A DNA stretch of 64,000 nt, taken from NCBI RefSeq assembly GCF_007680605.1, contig NZ_VEIO01000004.1:146094-210093 (forward strand), in the 5' to 3' direction. Source of the DNA: Paenibacillus xylanexedens (GTDB taxonomy: Bacteria > Bacillota > Bacilli > Paenibacillales > Paenibacillaceae). The notes under the pieces were generated by a model. That model ran no database searches and was not told the DNA's origin. It saw nothing but the letters and a program-made list of their open reading frames with translations. The translations under genes were made by a program, and so were the position numbers. Of this stretch, positions 24,927-34,000 are shown piece by piece; positions within the stretch are counted from its first letter, which is position 1, and each line of letters starts with the position of its first letter.

Positions 24927-25684
24927 TGTCTACCTATTTCAAAAGTGTATGGCCGCCCCTCGTGGCGGTTATTCTCTTTATTGCGGTATGGCAAGGGGCC
25001 GTCTCTCTATTCCAGATTGAGAAATGGATGTTGCCCGCACCGTCCGATATCGCTCGCGAAGCAGCTGCCCAAGCTGACCGTTTGGGTATGCACGCCGCTG
25101 CAACGATTCAGCTAACCCTCATCGGATTTGTTGCCGGGACAGCGGTTGGTCTGCTCATTGCGATGGTGCTGCATCTGATCCCCTTTCTCAAGTCGGCCTT
25201 GTATCCATTGCTTATTCTTAGTCAAAATATCCCAACCATCGCACTCGCACCACTCCTGCTGATCTGGTTCGGCTTTGGCTTGCTACCCAAATTGATTACC
25301 ATCATTCTGGTCTGCTTCTTCCCGGTAGCGGTCGCTGCCATGGATGGACTCACGCGCACGGATGCGGCGATGATGAACTATATGCGCATGGCAGGTGCGA
25401 ATCGCCGACATATTTTTTGGAAACTGGAGCTTCCGCATGCCCTGCCATCGATATTTTCCGGTGTCAAAATTGCCGCCACTTATAGCGTGATGGGGGCCAT
25501 CATTGCGGAATGGATAGGTGCCGACAAAGGCATCGGCTATTATATGATGTTGCAGAAATCGGCTTACCGTACGGATCGCCTTTTTGTTGCCATTATGATT
25601 ATCGTGGCGCTCAGCCTGCTGCTTTTCCTGCTCATTGCGCTGTTAGAGAAGGTGCTCGTTCGCTGGCGCCCACAGAAGCGCTAG
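24926..25684 (+). CDS. thiX: Thiamine-precursor ABC transporter permease
   Basis: 252 residues, six predicted membrane helices. The EAA-type loop MRMAGANRRHIFWKLELPHALPSIFSGVKI (core AGANRRHIFWKLELPHALP at about 152-170) contacts the ATPase. It belongs to the SsuC/TauC/ThiX group of importers. It forms the membrane channel for the ligand bound by the ThiY-like protein. Overlaps the preceding gene by one base and lies about 48 bases before the ATPase gene. Confidence 0.9.
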   Translation: MSTYFKSVWPPLVAVILFIAVWQGAVSLFQIEKWMLPAPSDIAREAAAQADRLGMHAAATIQLTLIGFVAGTAVGLLIAMVLHLIPFLKSALYPLLILSQNIPTIALAPLLLIWFGFGLLPKLITIILVCFFPVAVAAMDGLTRTDAAMMNYMRMAGANRRHIFWKLELPHALPSIFSGVKIAATYSVMGAIIAEWIGADKGIGYYMMLQKSAYRTDRLFVAIMIIVALSLLLFLLIALLEKVLVRWRPQKR

Positions 25685-25731
25685 TTATGCTTAGAAGTTA
25701 ACGTAATATGTACATTAGGATGTGATTCCCT

Positions 25732-26583
25732 ATGAAAAGATACCTGAAGGATAAAACGAATGGTCCGGGTTCCATTTCGGTTCCTCCTGCGCTAGACATC
25801 GTTAACCTGCATGTGTCCTTCAAGGAAAGGCGGCGGAAACTGCCTGTGTTGAACAGCTTGTCCCTTACGGTGAAAAAAGGAGAGTTTGTTGCCATCGTCG
25901 GCCCTTCCGGATGCGGCAAAAGCACCCTGTTCCACATCATCGGCGGCTTGCTCAAGCCGCAGGATGGCGAAGTACTCATGAATGGCAAGCAAGTTACGGG
26001 AGAACGCGGACATATCAGTTATATGCCGCAGCAGCCTGCCCTTTTCCCATGGCGAACCATTGAAGACAATGTGTTGCTGGCAGGCGAGGTCGCTTCTGCT
26101 ACAGGATTCACCGCCCCCGTTGCTCCGCGTGCCGAAGCGCTCGCAGAGGCAAAGCAGTGGCTGGGTAGCGTTGGCCTTGCAGGTTTCGAGCGAGCATACC
26201 CTCATCAACTTTCAGGAGGAATGCAACAGCGTGTTGCTTTCCTCCGTGCACTGCTCAGCCCGCAGGAGCTGATGCTGCTTGATGAGCCATTCAGCGCGCT
26301 TGATGCCCTGACGCGGAGCGACATGCAGCGCTGGCTTCTGGATATCTGGGAACAGACTCGCCGCTCGGTGCTGTTTATCACCCATAATATCGAGGAAGCA
26401 CTGCTACTGGCGGATCGGGTCTATGTTTTATCCAATCGACCGGCTGTTGTGCTACACGAGGTTCATGTTCCTTTTGATCGTCCAAGACGAGATGAAATAA
26501 CAGAAGAGCCTGCCTTTCTCGAACGCAAACGGCAGATTGCCCAGTGGATGAAAGAAGAACAGCAAAAAGCCCGCCTATCTTGA
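25732..26583 (+). CDS. thiZ: Thiamine-precursor ABC transporter ATP-binding protein
   Basis: 283 residues. Walker A GPSGCGKST (about 63-71), Q-loop MPQQPALFPWRT (about 100), signature LSGGMQQRV (about 160), Walker B LMLLDEPFSALD (about 181) and H-loop FITHN (about 222). SsuB/TauB/ThiZ-type energiser of the importer. The Shine-Dalgarno is modest (AGGATGTG). Its last codons overlap the first arm of the operon terminator. Confidence 0.92.
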   Translation: MKRYLKDKTNGPGSISVPPALDIVNLHVSFKERRRKLPVLNSLSLTVKKGEFVAIVGPSGCGKSTLFHIIGGLLKPQDGEVLMNGKQVTGERGHISYMPQQPALFPWRTIEDNVLLAGEVASATGFTAPVAPRAEALAEAKQWLGSVGLAGFERAYPHQLSGGMQQRVAFLRALLSPQELMLLDEPFSALDALTRSDMQRWLLDIWEQTRRSVLFITHNIEEALLLADRVYVLSNRPAVVLHEVHVPFDRPRRDEITEEPAFLERKRQIAQWMKEEQQKARLS

Positions 26584-26597
26584 TAGCGCGGGCTTTT
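26564..26597 (+). terminator. Terminator of the thiamine-uptake operon
   Basis: AAAAGCCCGC / GCGGGCTTTT stem with a loop of about 13 bases. The left arm overlaps the end of the thiZ coding sequence; TTTTAGTTATATTTTT follows. Confidence 0.85.
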
Positions 26598-26685
26598 AGT
26601 TATATTTTTCCTGATATGGGTGATCCAAAACGATGAACTCGGCGTTATATATATGAATACCTACGATTTAAGGAGGCAATCCCCC

Positions 26686-27495
26686 ATGCATTCTCAAACG
26701 TTTGCACCGTTAATCGATGCCCACATTCATTTTGATAAATACACACCGGAGGAACAGGAGAAGATGTTGCTAAGCTTACCCTCGCATCAAGTCGAAGCGG
26801 TCATTGCAGTTTCCATGAATCTGGCTTCTGCCCAGGCCAATCTGGAACTTGCTAAACAGCATGCGCGTTACATCTACCCGGCGTTTGGCTATCATCCCGA
26901 ACAGCAACTCCCCTCCCTCAACGATCAGGAAAAGTTTTTTCTCTGGATTGAAGAACACATTGGACATGCTATTGCCATCGGTGAGGTAGGTTTGCCTTAT
27001 TACAGCCGTGAAGAGGCAGGACGTGCAGGCCTTAGCTTCGACCAAAGCGGATATATTGATCTGCTGGAGCAGTTCATTATACTCGCCAAAAAACACCATA
27101 AACCCATCATCCTGCATGCCGTGTATGAGGATGCCGATATAGCCTGCGAACTGCTGGAGAAACATCAGTTTACACGGGCCCACTTCCACTGGTTCAAAGG
27201 ATCCAAGCAGACCATTCGGCGTATGGCAAACAACGGGTATTACATCTCCTTCACACCCGATATTCTATACGAGACGGAGATCCGTGAGCTTGCAAGGCAA
27301 TATCCGGCAGAGCAAGTGATGGCTGAGACCGATGGGCCTTGGCCCTTTGAAGGGCCGTTTCAAGACAAGATGACACACCCGGCTATGACACGTCAGGTGA
27401 TTCAGGCCTGGAGTGAGATTACAGGTATGGGAATCGAGCGAGCGGCACGTCTTTTTTACCGAAACACCAAGCGTTTTTATCGCCTGCCAGAGTAA
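26686..27495 (+). CDS. TatD family metal-dependent hydrolase
   Basis: 269 residues from the ATG at 26686, chosen because AAGGAGG lies 9 bases upstream; an open frame extends to 26620. TIM-barrel metal ligands are visible: IDAHIHF (about 10-16), AIGEVGLPYY (about 90), ILHAVYED (about 130), HFHWFKGS (about 155) and MAETDGPWP (about 200). TatD proteins are Mg2+-dependent 3'-5' nucleases or related amidohydrolases. It follows the thiamine operon after the terminator, so a link to thiamine is only positional. Confidence 0.87.
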   Translation: MHSQTFAPLIDAHIHFDKYTPEEQEKMLLSLPSHQVEAVIAVSMNLASAQANLELAKQHARYIYPAFGYHPEQQLPSLNDQEKFFLWIEEHIGHAIAIGEVGLPYYSREEAGRAGLSFDQSGYIDLLEQFIILAKKHHKPIILHAVYEDADIACELLEKHQFTRAHFHWFKGSKQTIRRMANNGYYISFTPDILYETEIRELARQYPAEQVMAETDGPWPFEGPFQDKMTHPAMTRQVIQAWSEITGMGIERAARLFYRNTKRFYRLPE

Positions 27496-27551
27496 GATAA
27501 GAGGAACGATTCATAACCAATTTTCACTGTACAATTACTTCCACTTATAAA

Positions 27552-27600
27552 TAAAAAAACAGCGAACACTTGTAATAGAGGCGTGTTCGCTGTTTTTTTA
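27552..27600. terminator. Bidirectional terminator between tatD-like gene and secreted-protein gene
   Basis: AAAAAAACAGCGAACAC / GTGTTCGCTGTTTTTTT, a 10-bp stem with A/T runs on both sides, placed between convergent genes and touching the stop region at 27598. Confidence 0.92.
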
Positions 27601-28008
27601 TTTATACTTTGCCATTCGTCTGTATTCAGTTGGTGTCATCTCAAATTGACCAATAACTGTTTTGCCCTCTTTGTCATACAGGGGGATTCGTTGATTACTT
27701 TTTTCTTTTTCCATCTGATGTTTCACTGCCTCCTCAGGTGTTGCAGGATCAGAACCAATGAGATCGGATGAGAGTACATAGCCGTTTTTGCCGTCAATAC
27801 CTATTGCGGAGATTAAATCAGGTGCCACTGATGGATCTACAAATTTCCCGTAGGTTTGTCCGGACTGGTTAACTTGATATACACCCTGATTTTTTTGAGC
27901 AACATTAGAATCTTTAGACTCAGACTTCTCTCCAAAAACAGATACCGATAGAAGAACAATCAACGTAGCTGCAGACAGGAAAATTACAAAAGACCTTTTA
28001 AAATTCAA
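27598..28008 (-). CDS. Small secreted protein of unknown function
   Basis: 136 residues from a TTG behind GGAGGAAGG. N-terminal signal peptide or anchor (FVIFLSAATLIVLLSVSVFG), then a soluble domain with QTYGKFVDPSVAPDLISAIG (about 50) and NQRIPLYDKEGKTVIGQFEM (about 105). I recall similar segments in uncharacterised secreted proteins of Bacillales, but no activity is known. No catalytic motif is recognisable. Convergent with the TatD gene and downstream of the nitroreductase gene. Confidence 0.72.
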   Translation of the reverse strand: MNFKRSFVIFLSAATLIVLLSVSVFGEKSESKDSNVAQKNQGVYQVNQSGQTYGKFVDPSVAPDLISAIGIDGKNGYVLSSDLIGSDPATPEEAVKHQMEKEKSNQRIPLYDKEGKTVIGQFEMTPTEYRRMAKYK

Positions 28009-28058
28009 TCAGCCTTCCTCCTTCCCTTCTTTGCGGTTCCACTAAATACTCAGAATGA

Positions 28059-28802
28059 TTACCGCTTCAAGAACCCTCTGCGTTCAAGGAATGCTCTCAC
28101 CTGCAAACGTGCTGGCTCGGTAAGACGTTTCGCCATGAGTTCAGACCACGGGGTTGCGCGCTCACCATGGGTACGTTCTTTCAAGTATTCCGTCGTGGTC
28201 ACATCATATTCTTGAACACCTTCCAGGGTCTGAGCAGGCTGGTAGTGATTATGATGTAATACTGCCTTCAGTGGAAGGCGTGGACGGATGCCCGTTTCCT
28301 GATCTGCAACTCCGACACACATCCCGTATACTGGATAAACGCCATTCGGTAATTGGAGCAATGTAGCTACTTCTTCAATACGAGTGCGGATTCCGCCGAT
28401 ATATACAATGCCGAAACCGAGCGATTCGGCTGCAAGAGCAGCATTCTGAGAAGCAAGGGCAGCATCAATCGTAGCTACCATAAAGTTTTCGGTGGAGTCC
28501 GCATAAGACTCCTTCTCCGGAAGATGACGCGCTGCTGCATCCTTCAATCGATATAGGTCAGCACACCATACGAGAAAGACCGGACATTCATTGACATAAG
28601 CCTGACCCCCGGCAAGCTCAGCCAGTTTGGCTTTCTGCTCTTGATCTGTCACAGCGATCACCGAGTAAGCCTGTACATTGCTTGAAGAGGATGCCATCTG
28701 TCCCGCCGCAACAATAGCTGCGAGTTGCTCCTCGCTAACGGGATCTGGCTTGAATTTACGTACAGAGCGGTGTCTCATCATCAGTTCAATCGTTTCATTC
28801 AT
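28059..28802 (-). CDS. NAD(P)H-dependent flavin oxidoreductase / nitroreductase (NfsA/NfrA group)
   Basis: 247 residues. MMRHRSVRKFKPDPVSEEQL at the N-terminus holds the FMN-binding RHRSVR. SSSSNVQAYSVI (about 38), AALAAESLGFGIVYIGGIR (about 123) and PVYGMCVGVAD (about 155) are typical of the NfsA/FRP branch, with the C-terminal HNHY and LKERTHGERATPWS region. It reduces flavins, nitroaromatics or quinones. The start overlaps the stop region of the upstream TetR gene by 8 bases, so it is co-transcribed and co-translated with it. Confidence 0.9.
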   Translation of the reverse strand: MNETIELMMRHRSVRKFKPDPVSEEQLAAIVAAGQMASSSSNVQAYSVIAVTDQEQKAKLAELAGGQAYVNECPVFLVWCADLYRLKDAAARHLPEKESYADSTENFMVATIDAALASQNAALAAESLGFGIVYIGGIRTRIEEVATLLQLPNGVYPVYGMCVGVADQETGIRPRLPLKAVLHHNHYQPAQTLEGVQEYDVTTTEYLKERTHGERATPWSELMAKRLTEPARLQVRAFLERRGFLKR

Positions 28803-29391
28803 GGCTGTTCACTCCTAATCCTCGAAGTACGAACTCTACCGTCTCTTCGGCAAGTTCCTCTGTATTCATATCCTGATAATCAAAACCAAAACGCGAGTGC
28901 TTGGCCCGCTTATGCGCAAGTGCTACGCCCATAACCTGAAGCATGGCATAGGATGAAGATTCAATCTTGAACAGTCCCTCATCCTTACCTTGCTGCAGAT
29001 ACTCTCTCACTTTATTCCAGACCGGGTCCAGATATTGAAACACCGTTGCAGTCCGATGCGTACGCAGGGTAATCTCCAACTGTACAATGTCACTCATCTC
29101 GCGATCCGTCATCGTAAACCTCACGACTTCACCAACAATTCGGCGGATACCTTCAACAGGGGACATCGATTCTGCAGCTAACTTACTCAGAATATGTTCA
29201 GGGAAAAAGTGCTCAAATAGTGCATCGAACACCTTCTCTTTACCGCCAAAATGATAAGACACCAGGGATACATTCGCCCCCGCCTCATCACAGATTTGAC
29301 GAACACTCGTCCCGTCATACCCTTGTAATGCAAAAAGTTTCTTCGCTGCAAGCAATATCCTTGTTTTGATATCCAATTCCGGTTCCGTCAT
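28795..29391 (-). CDS. TetR family transcriptional regulator
   Basis: 198 residues. The N-terminal helix-turn-helix covers about 10-57: RILLAAKKLFALQGYDGTSV, then ICDEAGANVSLVSYHFGGKE. The C-terminal part resembles the CecR-like (DUF1956) ligand domain, with EITLRTHRTATVF near residue 107. It is flanked by the permease gene upstream and the nitroreductase gene downstream. The double palindrome at the permease promoter (30749-30783) is the natural candidate operator, making it an autoregulating local repressor; this is inferred. AGAGGAGAG Shine-Dalgarno. Confidence 0.9.
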   Translation of the reverse strand: MTEPELDIKTRILLAAKKLFALQGYDGTSVRQICDEAGANVSLVSYHFGGKEKVFDALFEHFFPEHILSKLAAESMSPVEGIRRIVGEVVRFTMTDREMSDIVQLEITLRTHRTATVFQYLDPVWNKVREYLQQGKDEGLFKIESSSYAMLQVMGVALAHKRAKHSRFGFDYQDMNTEELAEETVEFVLRGLGVNSHE

Positions 29392-29475
29392 TTGTTTCTC
29401 TCCTCTTGTCCGTTCATGTCAGTCGCTACAGTATTTAACCGGACTGCAGCCCTCACTTCATCCATCTATTATATT

Positions 29476-29513
29476 ACACCAAGCACCCCGATGAAAATCA
29501 CCGGGGTGCTTGA
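29476..29513 (-). terminator. Hairpin between permease and TetR genes
   Basis: AAGCACCCCG / CGGGGTGCTT, a 10-bp perfect stem with an 11-base loop. No T-run follows on the minus strand, so it may be an attenuator or mRNA-stability element rather than a strong terminator. Confidence 0.6.
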
Positions 29514-29547
29514 TGCAAACGATACAGCTTCATAACGCCTGCGTATA

Positions 29548-30708
29548 TTAGCTGTTTGCTGGAGCCGGACTTGGCATGCCGGCGGGTTTGCGTCCTTTTT
29601 TGAGTAGCGTCACAACAAGCGACAGCGCAACAGCAATCAGCAACACAACAACGATGGAACCTGCGGCAGATTGTACGCCGGGGCCACCCAGTTGCACGCT
29701 TAGAATCCCCTGAACCGCGTAGGTTGCAGGCAAGTAGTGACCGATTCCGCTGTAGAAGCTGTTCAACAATTCACGCGGCACCATCGCACCGGATGACACC
29801 AGTTGCAGGGATAACGAGATGATGTTAAACACACTTCCTGCTGGTCCAAAGCAAATCAGGAAGAACTGGGAGAAAAACATGAACGTACACAGGAAGAGTG
29901 CCTGGAACAACCAGAAGGCCACAAATCCTTGTGCAATCTGTCCTCCCAATGCCACGATCAGAGAAGATCCAAGCAAGGAAACAACCAGTGCAGAACCTAC
30001 ATTAATGACGACCCGGGCACCGAACAATGTCATGCGAGAATACATCGAAGACAACATGCCCATAGCTACTTGAAGATTCATACCCATAATCATGGCGCCT
30101 ACATAAGAAGCAAGCACCATCATCATCGGTACCATCTGGTTGTTCATGCCGTTCACCGGATTAATCGATGTCGTCTTGCCTTCCACCCGGTTGGTCAGGT
30201 TCGTAGCAGCCTGAGCAGCTTGATCGGCAGAAGCACCCGAAGCGGTAAGTACAGTTTGCACACCTTGCGCGGAAGCTTGTTTGTTAATGGTGTTGGTCAC
30301 GCTCTGTGACACACCTTGCATCATACTTTTAATCGTTACCGGATTGGCTTCATTGATCGTATATTTGATCTCGGCCGTGGCGCCAGCCGTTTGAAGGGAT
30401 TCATTAAATCCTGCCGGAATGTCCAGCACCATGTGCACTTGATGATGGTTCAATTGATCGAGTGCTTCAGCAGCACTCAGATTGGCCACGGTGTGGAAAG
30501 GCAATGTCTCTGCCAACCGATCCGCAACAGCTTTGGATAGTTCACCATCTTCATTCACAATGGCTACCGTTAATTCATTCGTCCGATCGTTCACACCGGA
30601 ATATGCAGTCATCCAGATCACGCTAAAGATAACCTGAAACATCAGTGCAGTAACAATGCCTATAATTACTGGCGGTTTTTTAAATAGGGTACGTAGAGCT
30701 TGCAGCAT
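29548..30708 (-). CDS. ABC-2 type / YhgE-Pip-like membrane transport protein
   Basis: 386 residues from the ATG at 30708 (MLQALRTLFKKPP), chosen because GGAGG lies 11 bases upstream; the longer frame to 30795 would overlap the operators. One N-terminal helix (about 13-35), an extracellular domain (about 36-180), then five C-terminal helices. IVNEDGELSKAVADRLAETL and VLDIPAGFNESLQ match the ABC-2 transporter/YhgE-Pip and DUF3533 extracellular region. It probably exports a toxic or lipophilic compound. No ATPase gene adjoins it. First gene of the TetR-controlled operon. Confidence 0.85.
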   Translation of the reverse strand: MLQALRTLFKKPPVIIGIVTALMFQVIFSVIWMTAYSGVNDRTNELTVAIVNEDGELSKAVADRLAETLPFHTVANLSAAEALDQLNHHQVHMVLDIPAGFNESLQTAGATAEIKYTINEANPVTIKSMMQGVSQSVTNTINKQASAQGVQTVLTASGASADQAAQAATNLTNRVEGKTTSINPVNGMNNQMVPMMMVLASYVGAMIMGMNLQVAMGMLSSMYSRMTLFGARVVINVGSALVVSLLGSSLIVALGGQIAQGFVAFWLFQALFLCTFMFFSQFFLICFGPAGSVFNIISLSLQLVSSGAMVPRELLNSFYSGIGHYLPATYAVQGILSVQLGGPGVQSAAGSIVVVLLIAVALSLVVTLLKKGRKPAGMPSPAPANS

Positions 30709-30748
30709 ATAATTATGTTCCTCCATTTTTAAAATAGTTCTAATTTGA

Positions 30749-30811
30749 TTTAAACATTCGTTTGAATCAAACAATCGTTTAAATTTTAAAGGCATATGTC
30801 TATCTTGTCAA
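30749..30811 (-). promoter_or_regulatory. Promoter with tandem palindromic operators, permease-TetR operon
   Basis: Minus strand: TTGACA (30806-30811), 17-base spacer, TAAAAT (30783-30788). Directly downstream are two palindromes of the type TTAAAC-N4-GTTT(A/G)A, cores at 30769-30780 and 30752-30763, with centres 17 bases apart. They cover the start site, as expected for TetR-type repression. Confidence 0.85.
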
Positions 30812-30913
30812 TATACTTTCGTAACATTCAGAAAAGTTGTCCGTATTTTCATGAATGAAGCTGGATTTATTTTCATAAATGTCAATCTTGGTTGGCTTAT
30901 GACTGCTTTTTGC

Positions 30914-30956
30914 GTAAAAAAATACGCGGTTCGCCGTGGGGCGAGCCGCGCATTTA
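30914..30956 (-). terminator. Terminator after copA
   Basis: Minus strand GCGCGGCTCGCC / GGCGAACCGCGT stem, then ATTTTTTTACGC. It lies about 60 bases past the copA stop. Confidence 0.9.
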
Positions 30957-31014
30957 AAGGATCAGTCATTGATCTATTACATAGCTCTTCTTACCCGTAT
31001 GTTAATCTCTTATC

Positions 31015-33576
31015 TTATGACTTCGTTCGAGCAAGTTTCATCCGTTGCAGACGCAGGGCGTTCAGCACAACCGACACCGAGCTGAATGCCATTGCAGCCC
31101 CTGCCAGCCACGGAGCCAGAAATCCCGCGGCCGCAATCGGTATGCCAATCACATTGTAGCCAAGAGCCCAGAACAGGTTCTGCTTGATATTGCCCATCGT
31201 GCGGCGGCTCATCTCGATTGCATCTGCAATGCTGTTCAAGTCACCACGCATCAATGTAATATCCGCCGCTTCCATCGCTACGTCGGTTCCGGTTCCAATC
31301 GCCATGCCGATATCGGCTGTAGCCAGTGCCGGGGCATCGTTGATGCCATCTCCAACCATGGCTACCTTTCGGCCACTCTCTTGCAATTTTTTCACTTCCG
31401 ATGCCTTGCCTTCCGGGAGAACTTCTGCCAAAACGTTCTGGATGCCCGCTTGCGCTGCTACCGCACGAGCTGTTCGTTCATTGTCCCCCGTAATCATAAT
31501 GACATCGATTCCCATAGATTGAAGCCGTCCAATGGCCTCCCGAGAAGTATCCTTGATCGTATCCGCCACCGCAATGATGCCCGCCCACTGGCCTTGAGAA
31601 GCAACCAGCATAGCCGTACGGCCCTGTTCCTCCAAAGCGCTCATCTGCTGTATGCCTTCCTCCGGTACCTCTACGTTCGCATCTGCCAGCAAGCGGCGTG
31701 TTCCCACGAGAATCTCTTCAGCAGATACCGTTGCACGGACACCATAACCAGGGATGTTCTCAAACGATGCAGCTGATTCCAAAAGCAGACCCTTCTCCCG
31801 AATGCCGTTCACAATCGCCTCAGCTAACGGGTGCTCCGAGCTTTGCTCTGCCGCTCCAACACGTCTAAGTAACTCTGATTCTGTCCAGCCGGGTGCTGCA
31901 ATAACATCAGTTAATACAGGCTTGCCCTGGGTAACGGTCCCTGTTTTGTCGAGCACAACCGTCTGAATCTGCTGAGCAGACTCCAGATGTTCACCGCCTT
32001 TAAACAGAATGCCATATTCCGCCGCACGACCTGAACCAGCCATGACAGAGGTCGGTGTCGCCAGCCCGAGCGCACATGGACAGGCGATAACGAGCACAGC
32101 TATCGCTTTTTCCAATGATCCGGCGAAGTCCCCCGGACTTGCAAACAGATACCAGATCAAAAAGGTTAGTATTGCAATCCCCACTACAATCGGTACAAAA
32201 ATACCCGAGATTACATCGGCAATCCGCTGAATAGGTGCTTTTGATCCCTGTGCCTGTTCGACCACTTTAATAATTTGCGATAGAGCCGTATCTGAGCCAA
32301 CTCGGGTCGCCTGAATGCGGAGAACGCCGTTTTTGTTCAGCGTTGCACCCGTGACGGGGTCGCCAGGCTTTTTATCTACAGGTAGACTTTCTCCACTCAG
32401 CATGGACTCATCGACTGAGGATTGACCCTCTTCTACGATACCGTCCACCGGAATGCTGTCCCCAGGCTTCACCAGAACCAGATCACCGACGGCGACATAG
32501 GAAGCCGGGATCAGAACTTCCTGTCCGTCACGGATAACCCGTGCTTCACGTGGAGCGAGTTCGATCAAGCTTTTGATCGCCTGTGAAGAACGCCCTTTCG
32601 CCACAGCCTCGAACCATTTTCCAAGTAAAATCAACGTAATCAGAATTGCACTTGTCTCATAGTACAGCTCCACCATCGGCATCGCGGCAGCTCCTGCAGC
32701 AGTGCCTACATCCGTTGCCATTGCTCCATGGTCCATACTCTGACCCATACTGGCATCAGGTAAGTACCCGCTCGTGAGCGTCAGGTAAAGGCTATAAAAA
32801 AAGGCGGCGCTTGTTCCGAGTGCCACAAGTACGTCCATGTTAGCACTACCATTGCGAAGAGCCTTATATGCACCTACATAGAACTGCCATCCAATCACGA
32901 ATTGGACGGGTGTCGCCAGTAACAGCTGGAACCATGGGTTCAAAAACAGCTCAGGTACATAAATGCCCGACGTAAAGGAGAAGTGGGCAACCATTGCCCA
33001 CAATAACGGAATGGACAAAAGTGCGGAGATCATCCATTTCCATTTCTTACGCTGTAGCTCCCGTTCCCGAACAGAGGTCGATTCCTCCTGCGTTAATTGC
33101 AATGCGGCGCCATAGCCTAGCTGTTTGATTTTGGCTGTAATATCGGACGGTTTGAGAGTACCCGCTGCATATTCAATATGCCCTGTCTCCAGTGCCAGGT
33201 TAACGTTAGCTTGGGTGACACCGGGCAACCGCGACAGCCCTTTCTCAATACGTGCAGAACAGGCTGCGCAGGTCATTCCCGTAATATCCAGATCGACGGA
33301 TTCCGTCACCGTACCGTAGCCAAGTGCCGCGACTTTGTCCCGTAATGCGTCCACACTGGTCGTTTTGGGATCATACGAGATGGTTGCCTGTTCAATGGCA
33401 AGGTTCACATTAGCCTGATGTACACCTTCCATGCGGGATAACCCCTTCTCCACACGTGTAGAACATGCGGCACAGGTCATACCCGTGATATGCAGGGTTG
33501 TCTTCAGACCAAGGTTCTCCGTTGGTGCAGGCGTTGGTGCGGGTTCTATATTTTCAGATGCGCTCGTTGTCATCAT
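31015..33576 (-). CDS. copA: Copper-exporting P1B-type ATPase CopA
   Basis: About 853 residues from the ATG at 33576, chosen by AAAGGAG 6 bases upstream. Two heavy-metal-associated domains, each with GMTCAAC: CxxC at residues 35/38 and 103/106. A transmembrane region follows with an unusual Met/His/Asp-containing loop near residue 275-290. The actuator motif is SGES near 394, the ion-path motif CPC at 499-501, and the phosphorylated Asp at 543 in DKTGT; GDGIND appears later. It pumps Cu(I) out of the cell, receiving it from CopZ. A CsoR-type palindrome (33601-33617) lies 25 bases upstream. Confidence 0.97.
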   Translation of the reverse strand: MMTTSASENIEPAPTPAPTENLGLKTTLHITGMTCAACSTRVEKGLSRMEGVHQANVNLAIEQATISYDPKTTSVDALRDKVAALGYGTVTESVDLDITGMTCAACSARIEKGLSRLPGVTQANVNLALETGHIEYAAGTLKPSDITAKIKQLGYGAALQLTQEESTSVRERELQRKKWKWMISALLSIPLLWAMVAHFSFTSGIYVPELFLNPWFQLLLATPVQFVIGWQFYVGAYKALRNGSANMDVLVALGTSAAFFYSLYLTLTSGYLPDASMGQSMDHGAMATDVGTAAGAAAMPMVELYYETSAILITLILLGKWFEAVAKGRSSQAIKSLIELAPREARVIRDGQEVLIPASYVAVGDLVLVKPGDSIPVDGIVEEGQSSVDESMLSGESLPVDKKPGDPVTGATLNKNGVLRIQATRVGSDTALSQIIKVVEQAQGSKAPIQRIADVISGIFVPIVVGIAILTFLIWYLFASPGDFAGSLEKAIAVLVIACPCALGLATPTSVMAGSGRAAEYGILFKGGEHLESAQQIQTVVLDKTGTVTQGKPVLTDVIAAPGWTESELLRRVGAAEQSSEHPLAEAIVNGIREKGLLLESAASFENIPGYGVRATVSAEEILVGTRRLLADANVEVPEEGIQQMSALEEQGRTAMLVASQGQWAGIIAVADTIKDTSREAIGRLQSMGIDVIMITGDNERTARAVAAQAGIQNVLAEVLPEGKASEVKKLQESGRKVAMVGDGINDAPALATADIGMAIGTGTDVAMEAADITLMRGDLNSIADAIEMSRRTMGNIKQNLFWALGYNVIGIPIAAAGFLAPWLAGAAMAFSSVSVVLNALRLQRMKLARTKS

Positions 33577-33600
33577 GTCAGCTCCTTTCAAACAAGCCAT

Positions 33601-33617
33601 ATACCCTATAGGGGTAT
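33601..33617 (-). promoter_or_regulatory. CsoR-type operator upstream of copA
   Basis: Palindrome ATACCCTATAGGGGTAT, closely resembling CsoR operators of Bacillus copZA. It lies 25 bases before the chosen copA ATG. Promoter hexamers around it are weak, so the exact start site is unclear. Confidence 0.75.
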
Positions 33618-33731
33618 ATTTAAGGCAGAAAACCAGGCTTAAACCGTCCCTTGTGCAATCAATTCCAACTGAGGAACAAGAGGTCTAAGCCTATACTGCC
33701 ATCTTTCGTTAATGAACTTCTCTCGAATCAA

Positions 33732-33932
33732 TTAAACAACGTCGTATCCTTGATCTTCAATTGCAGCTTTGATCTGATCCACGGTAACAGCCTGCTCATT
33801 ATATTCTACAGCTACCGTTCCGGCTGCCAGATCTACCTGACCACTTGCTCCCGCACTTTTCACCGCTTCTTCAACGGACTTTACACAATGATTGCAAGAC
33901 ATTCCTTTGACATTCAACGTAACATTAGACAT
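33732..33932 (-). CDS. copZ: Copper chaperone CopZ
   Basis: 66 residues, a single HMA domain with GMSCNHCVKSVEEA (CxxC at about residues 13 and 16) and the C-terminal AIEDQGYDVV typical of CopZ. It carries Cu(I) to CopA and to CsoR. AGGAGGAAT Shine-Dalgarno. It lies between csoR and copA but is separated from csoR by a dispersed repeat (copy D). I see no CsoR palindrome directly upstream. Confidence 0.95.
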   Translation of the reverse strand: MSNVTLNVKGMSCNHCVKSVEEAVKSAGASGQVDLAAGTVAVEYNEQAVTVDQIKAAIEDQGYDVV

Positions 33933-34000
33933 GTTCCATTCCTCCTTGATTGAGTGTGTTCGTATTGACTATATAAATTGAACTGAAGATTATTTACATG

